DNA of 64,000 nt from Balanoglossus misakiensis (lineage: Eukaryota; Hemichordata). The position numbers and the translations under genes are program-made. Positions 50,381-63,807 of this stretch are shown here, one piece after another; the stretch's first letter is position 1, and each line of letters begins with the position of its first letter. Below the pieces are notes generated by a model that was not told the DNA's origin, did no database searches, and saw only the letters and a program-made list of their open reading frames with translations. The DNA lies in the NCBI GenBank assembly GCA_040954595.2, contig CM082579.2:4278001-4342000 (forward strand). Reading direction: 5' to 3'.

Positions 50381-51375
50381 CCCGATACGAACAAAAATCA
50401 CAAATCGCTGTCTTTATCTTATTCCAGTGGGCAACGGGACACGATCACCATAGCGACCAATATATTACCTTCTTCAAAAGTCTCAACTGGACCAGTGTGT
50501 ACTCCTTCCTACTTCTATGGATAAACTTACAGGTATTCGTCATCGTATCTCATCGTCGCACGAATCCAAAGAACTCGAGATCATCCGCGTCGCGATACTT
50601 ATCCTGTTTGGTTTCGCTCAGCACAGGTGGGAGCAAGTAAGACTCTTCGTACGCTACTGTGAGCGTGTTTACGAGCTGAGCTGAGTACTACTAGTAACAT
50701 ACAAGATAACCCACAAACCCCGGCGGCTCGTACTGAGTCTGCGCAGTGCAGACGTTTTGGTGCTCACAGACTAATTGCTAATCAAATAATGATTTGTTTT
50801 GTATACTATAGACAACAAACAATACTCGGTCTATGAATAAAGAGCTCGGTCTTTCTTTCTTCCATGCACATCCAACTTTATAACAAACTGTTTGCGGTCA
50901 AAAATGGGCGAAAAGTAGAGTCGTCATTTGAATATTTATTAGTAGAAGCCACATGCTCCTGAAGAACGTAACAAAAAACCTATGGAAACAAACCTTACGA
51001 GTAAATCGATGTTTTTACACCAGTGTTAAATCGAAGTACTCGAGGGACTCTAATTAGGTTTGAATTACAAATGTCATGAATAATTAACAAATCGGCCACA
51101 GCGTAGGCCGTCTTTGTCCTGCTAGAAATATTACCAGGTGAAGCCTCCTTATACCGGTTGTGAAGTAATAGCATTATGTAAGTGAAATCCATGGAAAGGG
51201 AAAGGGCGTGCATTCACAAACTGCAGTCCCTGGGGACTGGGTTACAATACAATAAAATATATTACGGCATAACCGTGGAATTAGAGGTGAATTCGTTTCA
51301 TCGCCAGCTAAATTTACAGTGTTAATTCGTCTGGCGCAATGCATGTATGCCTGTATCGCCGTCTTTCGGAGCTAG

Positions 51376-51389
51376 GTCGTCATGGTAAC
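51376..51389. promoter_or_regulatory. X-box-like motif
   Basis: GTCGTCATGGTAAC, 1.1 kb upstream of exon c. It fits the loose RFX consensus only. Confidence 0.3.
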
Positions 51390-53700
51390 GCGTGCTTGCT
51401 GTTGGGCCGGTGACCTGGTCTGGTGTTTAACTTGCGGCCATGGCGATGTCAATTTGACGCTTTGAATTTGACATTCAACGTTTTTACTCAAATTAATCAT
51501 TCCATTATTCCTTAAATGCTGAAACGGTGAGGTTATTGTGCATAAAATAGAGTTTCCTATAGGGTTATCGTGTTCTATTGGCACTATATTGTTTCCTTGA
51601 GACGTGTCAATTTAAAAGGACTTCAATTATTATTCACTGCGTCTGCCAAGTTTAACTACACGTATAAACTACGTATGACTTCACTTTGTTGTTGCATTGA
51701 GACATGCATACTGTTCTAATCCCTCTTATTGAAAATTCATAGTGACGTCAAAGCGTTGTAAGTCATTTTCGCTCGACGTGAATGTTTGGCACAAATGAAC
51801 AATTTATAACCCATTGAACCCACTATTTCAATTTACTTTTACCGTTTGATTTGGAAAGCCTGAGCATTTTCTGAAAGCGTTTCCTGTACGCGACAAAGAC
51901 GTACTCAATTTCGAGTTGGACTGGTGGCGTGGCCCTTTTAGTGTCGCCAACGGCTGTTTTTACGCGATCTGTGCATATTTGACATTACGTCACTTGGTGG
52001 AGGTGTAACGTGTAAGATTGTAACACCTTTCGTATCTATATATAGCGTGTAATTGACCATTCAGTTAGCCTATTGTTTTACAGGTCAGTATTATTCAAGT
52101 TGTAAACAATGCAATCAGAGCTAGGTTTACTGCCGTGTCTGTTCGAGGCTTCTTGACAACGCGGGGGAAAATGTCGCACAGGAAAATTCCTCGTCCCGCT
52201 CTCGGTTCTTTTTTGACTCAAATTTTCATCGGTAGTCTCGCGGCGTCCATCCACCTCGCATTTCTGTGAAAATTAAAGACAACGCCAAAGCACAAAAGCG
52301 AATTTCATGAGCGGATTTCACGAGATTGTCGTTATGCGACACGTAATTTAAACGATGATCGGCCGCCCAGTATTCAGCTTGCGCCACGACCGACTGCAGC
52401 TGTCTCTGCGCTTTGAGAGCGATCGAACAAAAGAAGTTCGTTTTTTTCGTTCTCGCCGTTGATGGCACAGGCCATAGTACATTTTAATGCATCGTACGCT
52501 GTTCTCGGCTTGAGCTCCGGCACTTTTCCATGCCACCAAGGGAAACGTTGAGCGCCCGCACACGACTGTCAAATAATCGTTCAAATAGTTTATTAGGTTT
52601 TCCATAAATTACATGAATGTCGTGAATATTTTAAGTGTTATATCAACATGGAGGGAGTGAGGAGATGTCTGAGAAGAGCCTACTCAGCGCTTTTCAGCAA
52701 ACAGAAAAACATAAATACTGCTCCCATGAATAAAATAGCCGTGCATTTAAAATGTGACATATTAAAATGTGGAAATGTAAATTCTTTGGCTCGAAACCAC
52801 GGTTAACTTTGTGCTGATTCTATAATCATTCACAATTACAACGCGACATAAATCTGTTACTCCTTAATTAAACAACCTGTGGGGGCCTACTCTCAAAACA
52901 CTGCCGTTTATTCGTCGCCGTGAGCGATACTTGACGCCGAGTCGCGCCGGTTACCATGGCTACCCGCTCAAGTTTCGTTGCCTAGCAATACCCACCGACT
53001 AACATTTAACACTAGGTAACCGTGAAAAGGAATGTCAAGCTTGTAAGTGTTGCCATTTTACACGGAAATCTCTGTAATATATATCGCCGAGTATTATAAA
53101 CATGTCTGATTTGTGTACACAAAGCAGCCATTCAAACTCACGTCGTTAAAAATCTGCTGGCTTTCAGCCACAAAAGTCAATGTGCTTAAGTGCAAAAAGA
53201 GAAAGAAAGTCGCGATTGGGCAAGACATTGACAAAGGTATTGAATTTAAACTATCTGCAGGAGGGCATTGTTTGCGTGGGGGATGCGACAAATAACGTAC
53301 GGACATACGAGTACGAGATGTCTTCATATGTGTTGAGTCCACACTACATGTGTGAATGTACATGGGCCTTTGGTGCTAATTTATCGATATTCACTGCGAA
53401 ATTAAATATTTCAGACATAGGCTGGCGTGTTTAATTTGAAATGTTATTTTGATTTACGGCTGTGTAAAACGTGAATTAAAAAGGAACAAAACCGGGCAAT
53501 GTCGCGGACTCGGCTGCCACCCAAACCGTAGTTACCGGTTTTATTCAATAAAGAACCCCGCATTCAGCTCTTGGTATATTAACCTTCAGACAGCGAAACC
53601 CAAATCAAATTAACCAACCCTTTCTGATGTGATTCTCAGCGACGAGAAACGCAATTACGTTGACAAACTGAGGGTGATGTCCTCTCATAGCCAGCATCCC

Positions 53701-53732
53701 GTCGCCACGGCAACGGACGCCATCTTCCAAGT
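53701..53732 (-). promoter_or_regulatory. X-box plus YY1-like promoter patch
   Basis: GTCGCCACGGCAAC (RFX-type) is followed on the minus strand by AAGATGGCGTCCG, close to the YY1 core AAGATGGCG. The combination is promoter-like, but no convincing coding exon with a donor follows it. Confidence 0.35.
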
Positions 53733-56051
53733 CGCCGCTCGCGCGACGCCCGACAACCACGTAGAGAGCTGGCTCTGTTTGCCCGCGTAATCCCGCAGGA
53801 ATTATTTTGAAACACGGGGATCAGCCCCCTCACTAGCGCAAGATCAACAGTAACCTGGAAACGTTTTCTCAACTTGTGAATCGAGTGGCTGAGCGTACGC
53901 ACTCCAGGAGGCAGCATGTTTTTATTCTCCTCAACCGACACTCGGCACATGCCAGTTTTCGGTGTCGACAACAGTGCAGTTTCTGCGTTTCGGCGAGTAT
54001 GCCGTGGCATATACGTGCCAGAGCACGTTCGCTCCCAATGACAAACCACACAGCCGTGGTAGCTAAGAAGAGACAATAAAATTGTAAACACCTCCACCCC
54101 CACTTGAACACGGTGACCCATTTGCCCCCGACAAAGTTGACGGTTTCAGAACAGGGGACTTATTGCGGCGAGTCAGAAAATGAAGTTTCATAATAAGCGG
54201 GACAATAATGATTGCTCTGACGAATCCGAACGACGAGCAACTAATTATAACCTGCCAGTCAGTCAGCTCAGCCCGTCTCTCTTTTGACACAAAAATGGTC
54301 CGATTAACCTGGCTGGCGTCCACACACAGAAACTCACTGGTTCTCTGAACCCTCTCACAAAGCGCCCAATTACGCTTAATATGCAGAATTGCAGCCTTTA
54401 GTCTACAGAAAGTCTGCGTTTGTATGTGCAATTGTTCGATTATTATACATTTGTACAATCATTGCAAATCGCGTGCACGATCGATTTAGGTTTTGGTATT
54501 TTCATTTCTTCAGCTCGTATGTTGTAGAGAGAATTGCGGATGGGGTGCCTTCATTGTGTCATTTATGTACAACATATAAACGATCAAATTGAATTTTTGA
54601 TAATTTCCTACATGTACTTTAAAATTTCAATGTTTCAAGTAGGGCTATATGCGTGTGTAAAGGCATTGCTCTCCAATATGCTTTGGTGCTCCAAAGCAAA
54701 GCATGAAATTGCAGCTGATACCCTGACACAGAAAAACTGACAAAAAGTTGCCGCTACTGTCCCGCCCTTTGATTTCAAGTTCGTCGTTCGGCGTGTCGCA
54801 GCATGTTTAAACGCGAGCGGACCATATAAATTATCCATCGATGTTACAAAAAGAAGCGAGTCGTAAACTATCTATGTGGGATTCTGTCTCACAGAAGTGG
54901 CCATTAAATTCTGAAAGTATCTCTCCTGTATACCATCACTATCCAAAAGTACACAATCATTCAGTTGTTGAGTGCGGCCATCGATTTCAACAAAAATGGG
55001 AGGATGATGAATCGTACTGGGTTTACGTCCCTTTTTTAAACATTGTAAGAGTTGAGTGTAATAGTTAACGGGACGTCTTTAATCTTGCTTTATTAGTCCT
55101 AAGCTCGAGTGACCTAACAAGAGCCGAGCGTAATATAATGTGAAATGACGAAATATTTAAGTTTGTTTGTTTTTTCGTTCGTTTGTTTTGAGTATATTGT
55201 TGTTTGTTTCAATGTCAAAATACTGTTTATGATTCAACTGGAATTTTGATTGAAGATACATGTACAACAACGAGCTGTCATTGACTGAGTGAGTAAAACA
55301 TTTAATATTCTGTTTCATGCTTCAGATCATGTTCTGACGTCCAAATGCTCAACGCACAGATCAACTTCATGGGCGAGTGACTGGATTACGTGCATATATA
55401 CTCTTAGTCAGACAAATGCCGGAATTCGAAATTCCCCTATTCGATACCTCACGGTCCCTCATTGTTGGAAGGGACGGAAATCACCGTCCTTCCAGTGAAC
55501 TTGAACTTCAAACACACAAACCGAATTCTCAGGAGACGGTATGCGTTTCTAAACTTATCCTCCCAAGGGACCTGCCCTTGTCCTCACTACAACGACACAA
55601 CTGATCTTAATGACCCGAGTTAGAGAACAGATTTATCAGATAGGACATTTATTCAGTAGATAAAAATGGAGACCCAGACAATGGGGAAATTATTAATGAG
55701 TTATTTACGCATCCCGATGTGGGTTGACAACAACGCCTTTAAATACACTGACCGACGCAAAGAAAACTGGCCCCGAATTCTAAGTTCGGTGATAGATTGC
55801 AATGGCGTTCACTTCCCCGAGAAATTGACAGGTTTGTCCACCGACATTATCTCAATATCATGTTTAAGTACATAATGTACTACACTTATAGGTCATGAAC
55901 AAGTGGACCCGCGCGGTCCTCACAACACCCAAGGATACCTATGTGTGTTTGAAAACTCATCATCGCTTGAAAATCTCGCCGCGTTGTTGAGTGTCGTGCT
56001 TTCTGGGAGGGGAGGGGAGGGAAGGACAGTTCGGGCCGCGGCCGGACTTAC

Positions 56052-56246
56052 CGGATCAGTCATGAGACCCCGGATGACCGCCCTCTTCTTCTCCTGCCTG
56101 GCATCCTCCAACGCCGCCGTCGTCAAGTTCCCGAACCTCTTGTTCTTCAGCAGCGAGCGCCACCTGGTCGCCGGCGGCTTAGCGGCCTCCGTGCCGTTCG
56201 CCGCCGACGGCTCACCCGGGCCCTCCACGCTCAGCGATCTGGACAT
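56052..56246 (-). CDS. candidate alternative N-terminal exon d of the CNBD2-like gene
   Basis: ATG at 56246 begins MSRSLSVEGPGEPS, 65 codons to a phase-0 donor GATCCG|GTAAGT that matches the acceptor at 36688. An acceptor-like AAATTACAG|GAACAC lies upstream at about 56293 in the same frame, so the exon may be internal. Its C-terminal half (RWRSLLKNKRFGNL to EDARQEKKRAVIRGLM) is charged and helical in pattern. It includes one RRMS site. GC and CpG content are much higher than in the flanks. No family recognised. Confidence 0.5.
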
Positions 56247-56917
56247 TCGCCGCCTGCTGCGAGTCGGCCTTTGGGGATCGAAAATATAGTGTTCCTGTAA
56301 TTTCTTTAATTTTACAGTTTGGTGGTTCAACGCGAGACAGTTATATGCGCTGATAAGCAACGCGTTTTCACCATTTGGTGTCAGCCGACAGTGAGATCAA
56401 GAGTTCAACATAATGCATTGCAATTTGCGTTATAGAAACAATGGGATGTGCCTATTTCCAAACGGCGAAGTTCATGGTGAATTTCCTTGAAATACATACT
56501 TGACATAAAATTGTCCTGAAAAATCCAGCGATTTAATGGTAGATGATTCTCTGAGATGTGAGTTAATGACTATTACACGGCCGGATATCGCATCAAATAC
56601 AACTGCGAAATAGATTCGTGTGTGCTCGAGAAACAGGCTTATCTATTATACTGACATTTTGGCCAACAACTTGAGGGTTTGACGTGTTTGTGTGTAGAAT
56701 GTACAACACTGTCACTGAGAAGTATACACACTGACCGGACCTCTATATCAACAACCGACACTTAAAACGGAGTCATTAAGACGTACGAGTATATAGAAAA
56801 GCCAACGGCGTTTGAATAGGCCGTTGTTTAGGCATGTCAACCATCAAACACGGAGTCGTCACACGCCTTCACAAAGTTTCCCCCTTCGGGAAATGTCCGT
56901 GGAAACGGCCACCTTAC

Positions 56918-57024
56918 CTCATTCCAGACTTCCAGCGACTCAAAACCTGGGCGGCTTGGACGGAGTTCACCCCGCTCCCCTGGGGTGGCGGGACGGACAC
57001 CGGTGCCACCGCTCTCGTAGCCAT
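56918..57024 (-). CDS. candidate first exon ending in phase 2
   Basis: ATG at 57024 (A at -3, G at +4) begins MATRAVAPVSVPPPQG, 35 codons and two bases to a strong donor ATGAG|GTAAGG. Phase 2 does not fit the exon at 36618-36688 but does fit the next common CNBD2 exon (35482-35605, which begins by completing an AG-A codon). It also does not fit exon d in frame. It may be another alternative start skipping one exon, or a separate gene. Confidence 0.4.
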
Positions 57025-57029
57025 AATTC

Positions 57030-60000
57030 CAACGTGTTATTTTTTTCGAAGACACTCAGTGTTATTTGCCTTGGTTGTCAATTGGGCGCACGACAATCGA
57101 ACAATAATATTCAAAGGGCCTTCGGGAGATGACGGTGAACAATAGCAAGAGGGGTCATCTTTGTCATTGAAATATATATGCACTAGTCACGGCGACGTGG
57201 GCACTTCGTGTGTCGGGTGGCGGCGCAAATGTCACACTGACCGTAATACACACAGTTTACCTCACGTAGTCAATTTTGTTTCGGTTCGCCACGGTCACCT
57301 CAAAACCTATCCCCGATGTACCTTCACGTCCAGTGCTAGCTTCTGAAACAGATTTATCCTATACTCGTTCCCCCGAGGTGTATAACCCTCTGGAGAGGCT
57401 AATTGCTCAGTGTACAGAAATCACACACAGGGATCCAAATTTCACACGGACTTGTCAACATACGCTTCCGATCGTCCGTACGTGTTCTCCAGCGATTTCA
57501 ACGCGATGTCTTCCACGCTAAGACGCTCTAGCCATCCTTAGAACCGTCCATTGCAGGTGCCGGCGAAATGACGGCAACTCCGTCTACTGAATGATCGTGC
57601 TCAGACCGAATGAAAAATAAACCGCCGCCGGAGAAATCAAAGAGGAAACAGTGCATAACAAGTGAGCATAGAGCGCACACACGCGCATTGAAATGCCCAT
57701 TAAATGTTCATTTAACCGCTGACGTCACAGCTTGATTTTAAAGTGGCTGCGGTCCTTGAGATAATTTCCCTGCCAGTCATAATTGTGCCACTGTTTTCTG
57801 CACGTTGTTAAATGTTAGCACTGAAATTCTGTGTTACCAAGCAATGACTCAATATTTGTACCGAAGCGCTCACAGAACCGAAGTTGGTGGATTTGGCGCG
57901 AAATCAACAGGTGGCAGAAGTCGTTGCGATAGGGCACGATCCCCTTGGACCGGGTAACAAATCCGCGAGCCGGTTTTTTATTTCGTGATTTCGGTCGCCA
58001 GACAACTTGAAGAGAAAATTATTACAATGTAAACAAGTTTGCATTGTCGGCAGTGTGCAAAAATTGGCTCGAACCTGGAATCACCGTATCTAGGGATCAA
58101 CTTGAACAATCCGAAATGCCAATCACAAATACCAAGCAACCGAGCTAGGTGATTGCGTCTAGCTTGTAGCAGCATACAACCACAGAAAGGACAAAACACC
58201 GCGACATTATGTAAGTGTACCAGTAACACACTCATTGAGAGGTCAGCATCTTTTCACAGCACAACAAACAGACAAGCAGAGATAATGTACTTGTATATAG
58301 TTTGCTAGACTATAGTCATTATCTCGCTGTTCTCCCTAATCGATTAACCTTTTCACGGGACGGCGAAATGGATCTTTTCAGAGGCACACGGTACCTTTGA
58401 ATGTGCCACCACAAAACACAGCAAAACTGCGATTTGTAGGAACCTTTTTAAACCCTCCTTCACTGCGGGTTCATTAGATGGGTGGTCGACCGTGACAAAG
58501 TGAGAAGAACACAATCAGAAATACTGATATCTCAATTTTCGAACATTAAAAATAAAGAAAACTGAGAGCATTATTATTTGTGTCATATTTTTCATTCAGG
58601 GTTTGACAAGGTTTCCGGTAGTGTTCCATACGAATGAAAACCCCCAACACACACTTGAATCTTTTTGTAGTGGCAATCAGCCAAACCCCCTCACCCTCCA
58701 AAAAATCGTTAATTCATGAAAATTCATGAAATTCTGCCGACCAATCACGAATCATTTGAGTCTGTTTAAATCTGAAACAATAGCATCATAATGGAGGCCA
58801 TTAGATGAAATAAAATCAGTCAATCTTCTCAGTGACATGCCGGGGAAACAAGTTTCAGAAGTCTCTCGGTAAGAATCTTTCATAATTATTATAAGTCTAA
58901 TCGCTACTATATTTCGCTTGCTCTGCAGGAAAGGTCAATATTTAACCACATGTTGTCCGCAACACGCTAACGTGCAACTTCTTATTAGAAGTCAATTCTT
59001 TTAAAACGATTTTTTTTCTCAACTCGTTGGTCAGCTTCCTTTGCCAGGTCAAGATATACTTTAGCACGTCGTTGCAAATTCTAATGACATTTTGATAATG
59101 TTTACCAAGAATGAACGAATTTCGATGAAACGCAAGCATTTACGACATGAAAACTCAGCGACGCTAAGTGGCTCATATTTATACGCAACAAATGCCTTCG
59201 GAATTATTTTGTTGTCAATTTATCAGCCATATTTCGATCAATTATCAATTAGAAACTTATGCGTTCCCCAGTTACCAAATACTTCGCAGAGTCATTTCTA
59301 CCTTGCCCTTGCGGTCTTCGTCATCTGTCTGTCTCTCTGTCTTTGGTTTATACCTAAAATGTACCAATCGCCGAGAATAATGTGGGGATCGATTAGACTA
59401 AATGCTGGTGTGAAAGCCAAATGATGACCTTCATATGACCTCTATTAATGGCGCTATAGATATTTCCCCTTTACTAAACATACAAAAGCAGCAAAAGCTG
59501 TATAAAATTGTAAGAACAAACCCTTTCAGAGGGTATAAAATCGACGTAAATTGCGAGGAATTAATGGCTTCTCAAAATTATGCTTCCGGCAAAACGGGCC
59601 CTACAGCCGAAGGTGGCTTTGAAAGTGATTTTCGGAGGACGGGCTTTCATCCCCGACACGGTAGTGTCGTTCCCCCGACTTTTTCAAAAGGCAGCATGGC
59701 TTAGGCTTGGCAGAGGATTATGTTGAGTAATTGTGAAAAGCCTTTGGTGAATGCAGAAACGCCCAAAACTCAAGACAGTGATCGCGACAGAAAAGAGATA
59801 GACTCGTCACCCGTGACCCAGGAGGTCAACGCTAACTGTCCAGTCCCTTTTGTGGGGGCGACACCAGAGACAAGCTTCGCGAGATTTTGCTCCGTTGTCA
59901 TGACAGCCTCCATCACACGTAATGGAGTTGTTTGACGGATGAGCGACGCACAATGCTTTGAAAGAGGGGAAACGCTGGGAAAGACAGACCTGCAGGCAAT

Positions 60001-62500
60001 ATCTCATGAAAGGGGGTTTATCACTGTCACCTTGACAAAAGGTTGACTCGAGAACTACAATCAGCCCTGGTCATTTTTTATTAACTAACGGGCAACAATG
60101 CCGGAATTCTCTTTGTTGGGGGGCGCACAAAACGGTTTGTCCTGACGCAACCTTCAGATTCTGTTCTTTCAGAAGGCGATGTATTTTACGTGTCGTCTGT
60201 AATAAACAGCAATAAGCGGTCTGCGCAGAACGACCCCTGTCCCGTCCATTTCTTGCCATCGAATACAAACCACTGAACACATTATATACCAAAGAGTCGC
60301 CGCACTTTTTTTCAATTATTTTGTGATTTGGACGCTGACATGAGCCGACGTTCTCGATCTAAAGTAGAATTAAGTCGCAGCAGGGGGGTTCGGGTCACAG
60401 AAAGTACAGCTAGATTTCTGTATTGCCGGAAAAATTGTACTAGGAACACGCGAAATACATTTAAATGTCTAAATGCCGTAGCTATGGCGTCATTGAATCA
60501 ACATCATGAAATTCAACATTTGACGATCGAGACACTCAAAACATGACAAATATGATGAATTTTGCCGCTTTCGCGGATTGATACTGTAAATCTCTCGGCA
60601 GATTTTACACGTTTCAATCCTATACTTTATTTTGGCGCCACTCGCTTTGATGTCAATACCTGTAATTACTATTTGCAAACACGCCTCCGATTTGATGAGG
60701 GGGAGTTAATAATTCTTCCGTCGTAACTGGATAAATATCTCGACACAAACAGCCACACAAAAGAACCCGTAAAAAATTCAAACATAAACAGGCGAGAAAG
60801 TAAAAGACGGAGTCAAAGCGTCGTGTGTTCCATTCAACCGATGGTTTGAATTGCCCACCGATGACCTGTCGGCCAAACCAAAAAGCACAACGAGACAAAA
60901 CTGCGCTGCCACGGCGCAGGGAGGCCGGACAGGTCACTTATCGACCAGTCCCGGCTTTCCATTGTCGATGCGGCACATTGGCAGAAAACAAGTCACCCGA
61001 AACATTAGATTATACTACAGATATTATACCTTGACACAATAACGCGGAGAGAAAGGGGGGATTTGGACCTTGGCCTGGCATTTTCTGAACTCTAATTCCC
61101 TGAAGGATTACAACTAATTTACCTCGACTTATGTCGTACTAAAAATGTAAAGCTCTTGCCCTAGTTTTCTACTTCTCAATAACGAATACGGGTGTGCTAG
61201 GGGACTGGAAGGTTTCGCAAGACACACGCCCCCCCCCCCTCCCGAGCAAAGCCGACTAGTAGAATGACCCCTTCCACTGACATTGAAAACAGGGTGAACA
61301 CTGACTCGAAAAACAAGTACGAACATAACAGATATATTTAACGAAAGAGGGCGCCATCGCAAATATGCGTCGATCTTTGTTTGAAGCTCCTGTTATCTTT
61401 GACACGAAAAATAAATGATCGGAATGTGCATGCTCTCTAGTATAGGCGGATGGCATCTTATCTTCGGTCGACTGTTTATATTTTCTTCAGAAAAGTATAA
61501 CCTCATGATCACAATACTTGTCAGCATATTAAGCTTCTAATATTGGAAGACCCGAGTACCATCACTCCACACGCCGTAACGCGACGTACACCTTTTACGA
61601 AATACAGTTTAGTTGCGTGCATTCCCACGACTAATCACTTAGAGAACCAGTGTTCATAGCGTACCGTTAGGAATGCAAAGACCGCTATTAAAGGATGCGT
61701 TGCCAAGCGATTTGCAAACAGAGACTTTGGTCGAGATTTGGTTAGAAATGCAGTTATTGTTTCATTAAGCTGCTTTAGTTCGAGAAAGGGTTTAAGCGAA
61801 ATAAAACTTACCATGTCATTCAGTTTTTTCAATCCTCTTTGTGAAGTGCCCGCGAATCTTGTCGTGCGGTATTGTCCACCAGTCGACAGGACCCGCAATA
61901 TTTTGGTTTGGTCGCGGGGAGGAAATAAGCCAGGTCATCGCCCACCGTCGCTCCGAGTCGCATGAAAGGGAAAGGCGGCCATCAAACCGGTCGCTGCATG
62001 ACTCTTTTGTCGTTCGGGGAACTTTTTTATTGGTCTCGAACAAATATTGCATTTCCAGCGATCGGTTTGGCACATACTCGTCAAAAACTTTGTTGGTGGT
62101 GCGGCGGGAGTCGACACGCAGAATGTTTATGCTGACCCACTATTCCATACGGGAGAAGTTAAATCTTCCTTTACACGGACTCGACGGAACTGTATGTTGA
62201 GATGCATGACCATCGCCGCTCCTTAATTTCATTGATTGATTAATTGATATCCGGAGTTGTTTTTCCTCGACGAGTCGCCAATGTCCAAGGACCAGTCGAC
62301 GCTGTGCACATGTGTAGACAATATACGGTATTTTGCCCAGCTTTTGGCATTGCCTTCACTTTCCACACTCGATTCTGTCGTACATCCGTAGCCACCGGAA
62401 TTATTGTTCGTGAATGGAGAACGGGGCGCTGGCTTTACATATCCACATCACCGATTTAAAGTTCACGAATTATCTCAGAAGAAGTGTGAACATACGTTTG
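57030..62500. other. no recognised gene
   Basis: AT-rich with scattered CpG-containing patches. Short ORFs only; none carries a recognisable domain or a supported splice pair. Confidence 0.45.
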
Positions 62501-62507
62501 CTTGAGG

Positions 62508-62833
62508 ATGGCGGTGGCGCGACCCGTGACCACTATGGGATTAGTCAACTTTCCCCCGCGGGAGAGCACGGAGACGGCGGCGGGGTCAGAGAGGGTACGG
62601 ATCTTGCTGCCACCGAGAGGGGCCACCACGATGGCTTCCGTGACAACCCTCGGTGTGTTGGGCGTCGGGAGACCGGGTGAAGCGAGCCAGTTTCCGTCGC
62701 CGCGCTCTTCTTCATCCATGATGTCTAAATCGCCGAGGCTGCCCACGATTGTGGAGAGACTGGGCAAGAATCTTATGGCGGGCGGCAGATTCAGCGGCAA
62801 GTGGGCGCACTCCGTCGGTAAACTGTTACCGAG
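62508..62833 (+). CDS. candidate coding exon, strand uncertain
   Basis: On the plus strand, ATG 62508 gives 108 codons with high GC at third positions, ending at a strong donor CCGAG|GTAAGG. The product is Ser/Pro-rich (SPRSSSSMMSKSPRLPT) then amphipathic (IVERLGKNLMAGGRFSGKWA). On the minus strand the same interval is also open (150 codons from ATG 62908, with an acceptor-like TAACAG near 62823 and a donor CAAAC|GTATGT at 62496). Both cannot easily be real. The plus reading is slightly preferred for its better donor, and would be the start of a gene extending beyond the window. Confidence 0.35.
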
Positions 62834-62839
62834 GTAAGG

Positions 62840-63670
62840 AAAACCATACAAATTGGGAAGTAATACAGTGACCAACCAGATACATCTTGCTATAAGCACC
62901 ATCAGCATGATAAGCCAAGAGAAGAAGTTCAGTTGCAGTCGTTATTGATTTCTGACGTTGTCACAGTGTCAAACAGATTTTCTTGACTTTACAAATAACA
63001 CTTTCAACCAATATTACATGCATAACAACAGAAGTTGGTAGGGTACGATTCTCTTGAAATATCTACAATGACGGTTTAACGCGCACATTCAGTGCGGGCG
63101 GCGATATAGTCACTTGGGTTCTAGAGGCCGAAAGGAAATCATAACATCCTCAGTTTATACTTTTTTCATATTCTACTCTTCTTTGACGTTTGGTTTATGG
63201 GCTCTTCAGTCGCCGTCTCAAGGAGACGAGTAATTGGTCTATAAATGAGGGCATGATCGTGACGAAGGGCACGGACGGATCTTTCGTGTTTTTGTGTGAA
63301 AACAACATTCTGATGTTTACCACTTGTACCATTCCTTTCATCATTACATCGATCGCACGTGAACTTGAAAGTTAATTAGTCTTCACACGGCCACGGACTC
63401 CCTTTCTTCGTGTGATTTGCGGGATTCGCACTGCTGTGAAAGTTTGCGTACATGAAACGAGAGTGTGTAAAATTTGTTAGTTGATTCACCAAAGCAAATT
63501 TCCATCAATGTACGCTGTTTGTTCTTCAGCGGCCATATTTGCTAGCTTATATCCCTGCCAAGACATACAGACATCGAGAATGCCGTACACGGCAGTGATT
63601 TTTCATCCGTGACAATACGTTAATCGTTCTTAACTGTGCGGTTATCGTAAAGTTCGTCCCAACGGACAGG
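62840..63670. other. no recognised gene
   Basis: AT-rich interval with short ORFs only. Confidence 0.4.
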
Positions 63671-63675
63671 CTTAC

Positions 63676-63807
63676 CGTGGCAGCGAGCAAACTGAGTGTC
63701 GCGTTTGACCTTGATGACGCGTTGCTAGGTGACAAGGACAAACTGTCGACAGCGCCGGTACATAGAGGGCGTTGTATATGACTACTGCTGGACACCTGTT
63801 GGATCAT
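63676..63807 (-). CDS. weak candidate first exon (Ser-rich), phase-0 donor
   Basis: ATG at 63807 in a poor context, 44 codons rich in Ser (SLSLSPSNASSRSNATLS), ending at a phase-0 donor GCCACG|GTAAGC. GTTGCTAGGTGAC at 63721-63733 resembles an X-box. It could equally be an untranslated first exon. Confidence 0.22.

Larger units (their letters stand above)
50400..56050. other. no recognised gene; promoter-like patches
   Basis: No exon with domain support. X-box-like motifs at 51376-51389 (GTCGTCATGGTAAC), 53701-53714 and, nearly, 52950-52963 (GTTACCATGGCTAC). ORFs at 53636-54121, 54063-54458 and 55666-55875 have no recognisable content. Confidence 0.45.

Noticed and set aside
52650-52806. Small plus ORF beginning MEGVRRCLRRAYSALF
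   Set aside because: A basic amphipathic start is visible, but it is 52 codons with no further support.
59807-59913. Short minus-strand ORF MEAVMTTEQNLAKLVSG as a further CNBD2 first exon
   Set aside because: The only nearby donors are weak and in phase 1, which does not fit the common exon.
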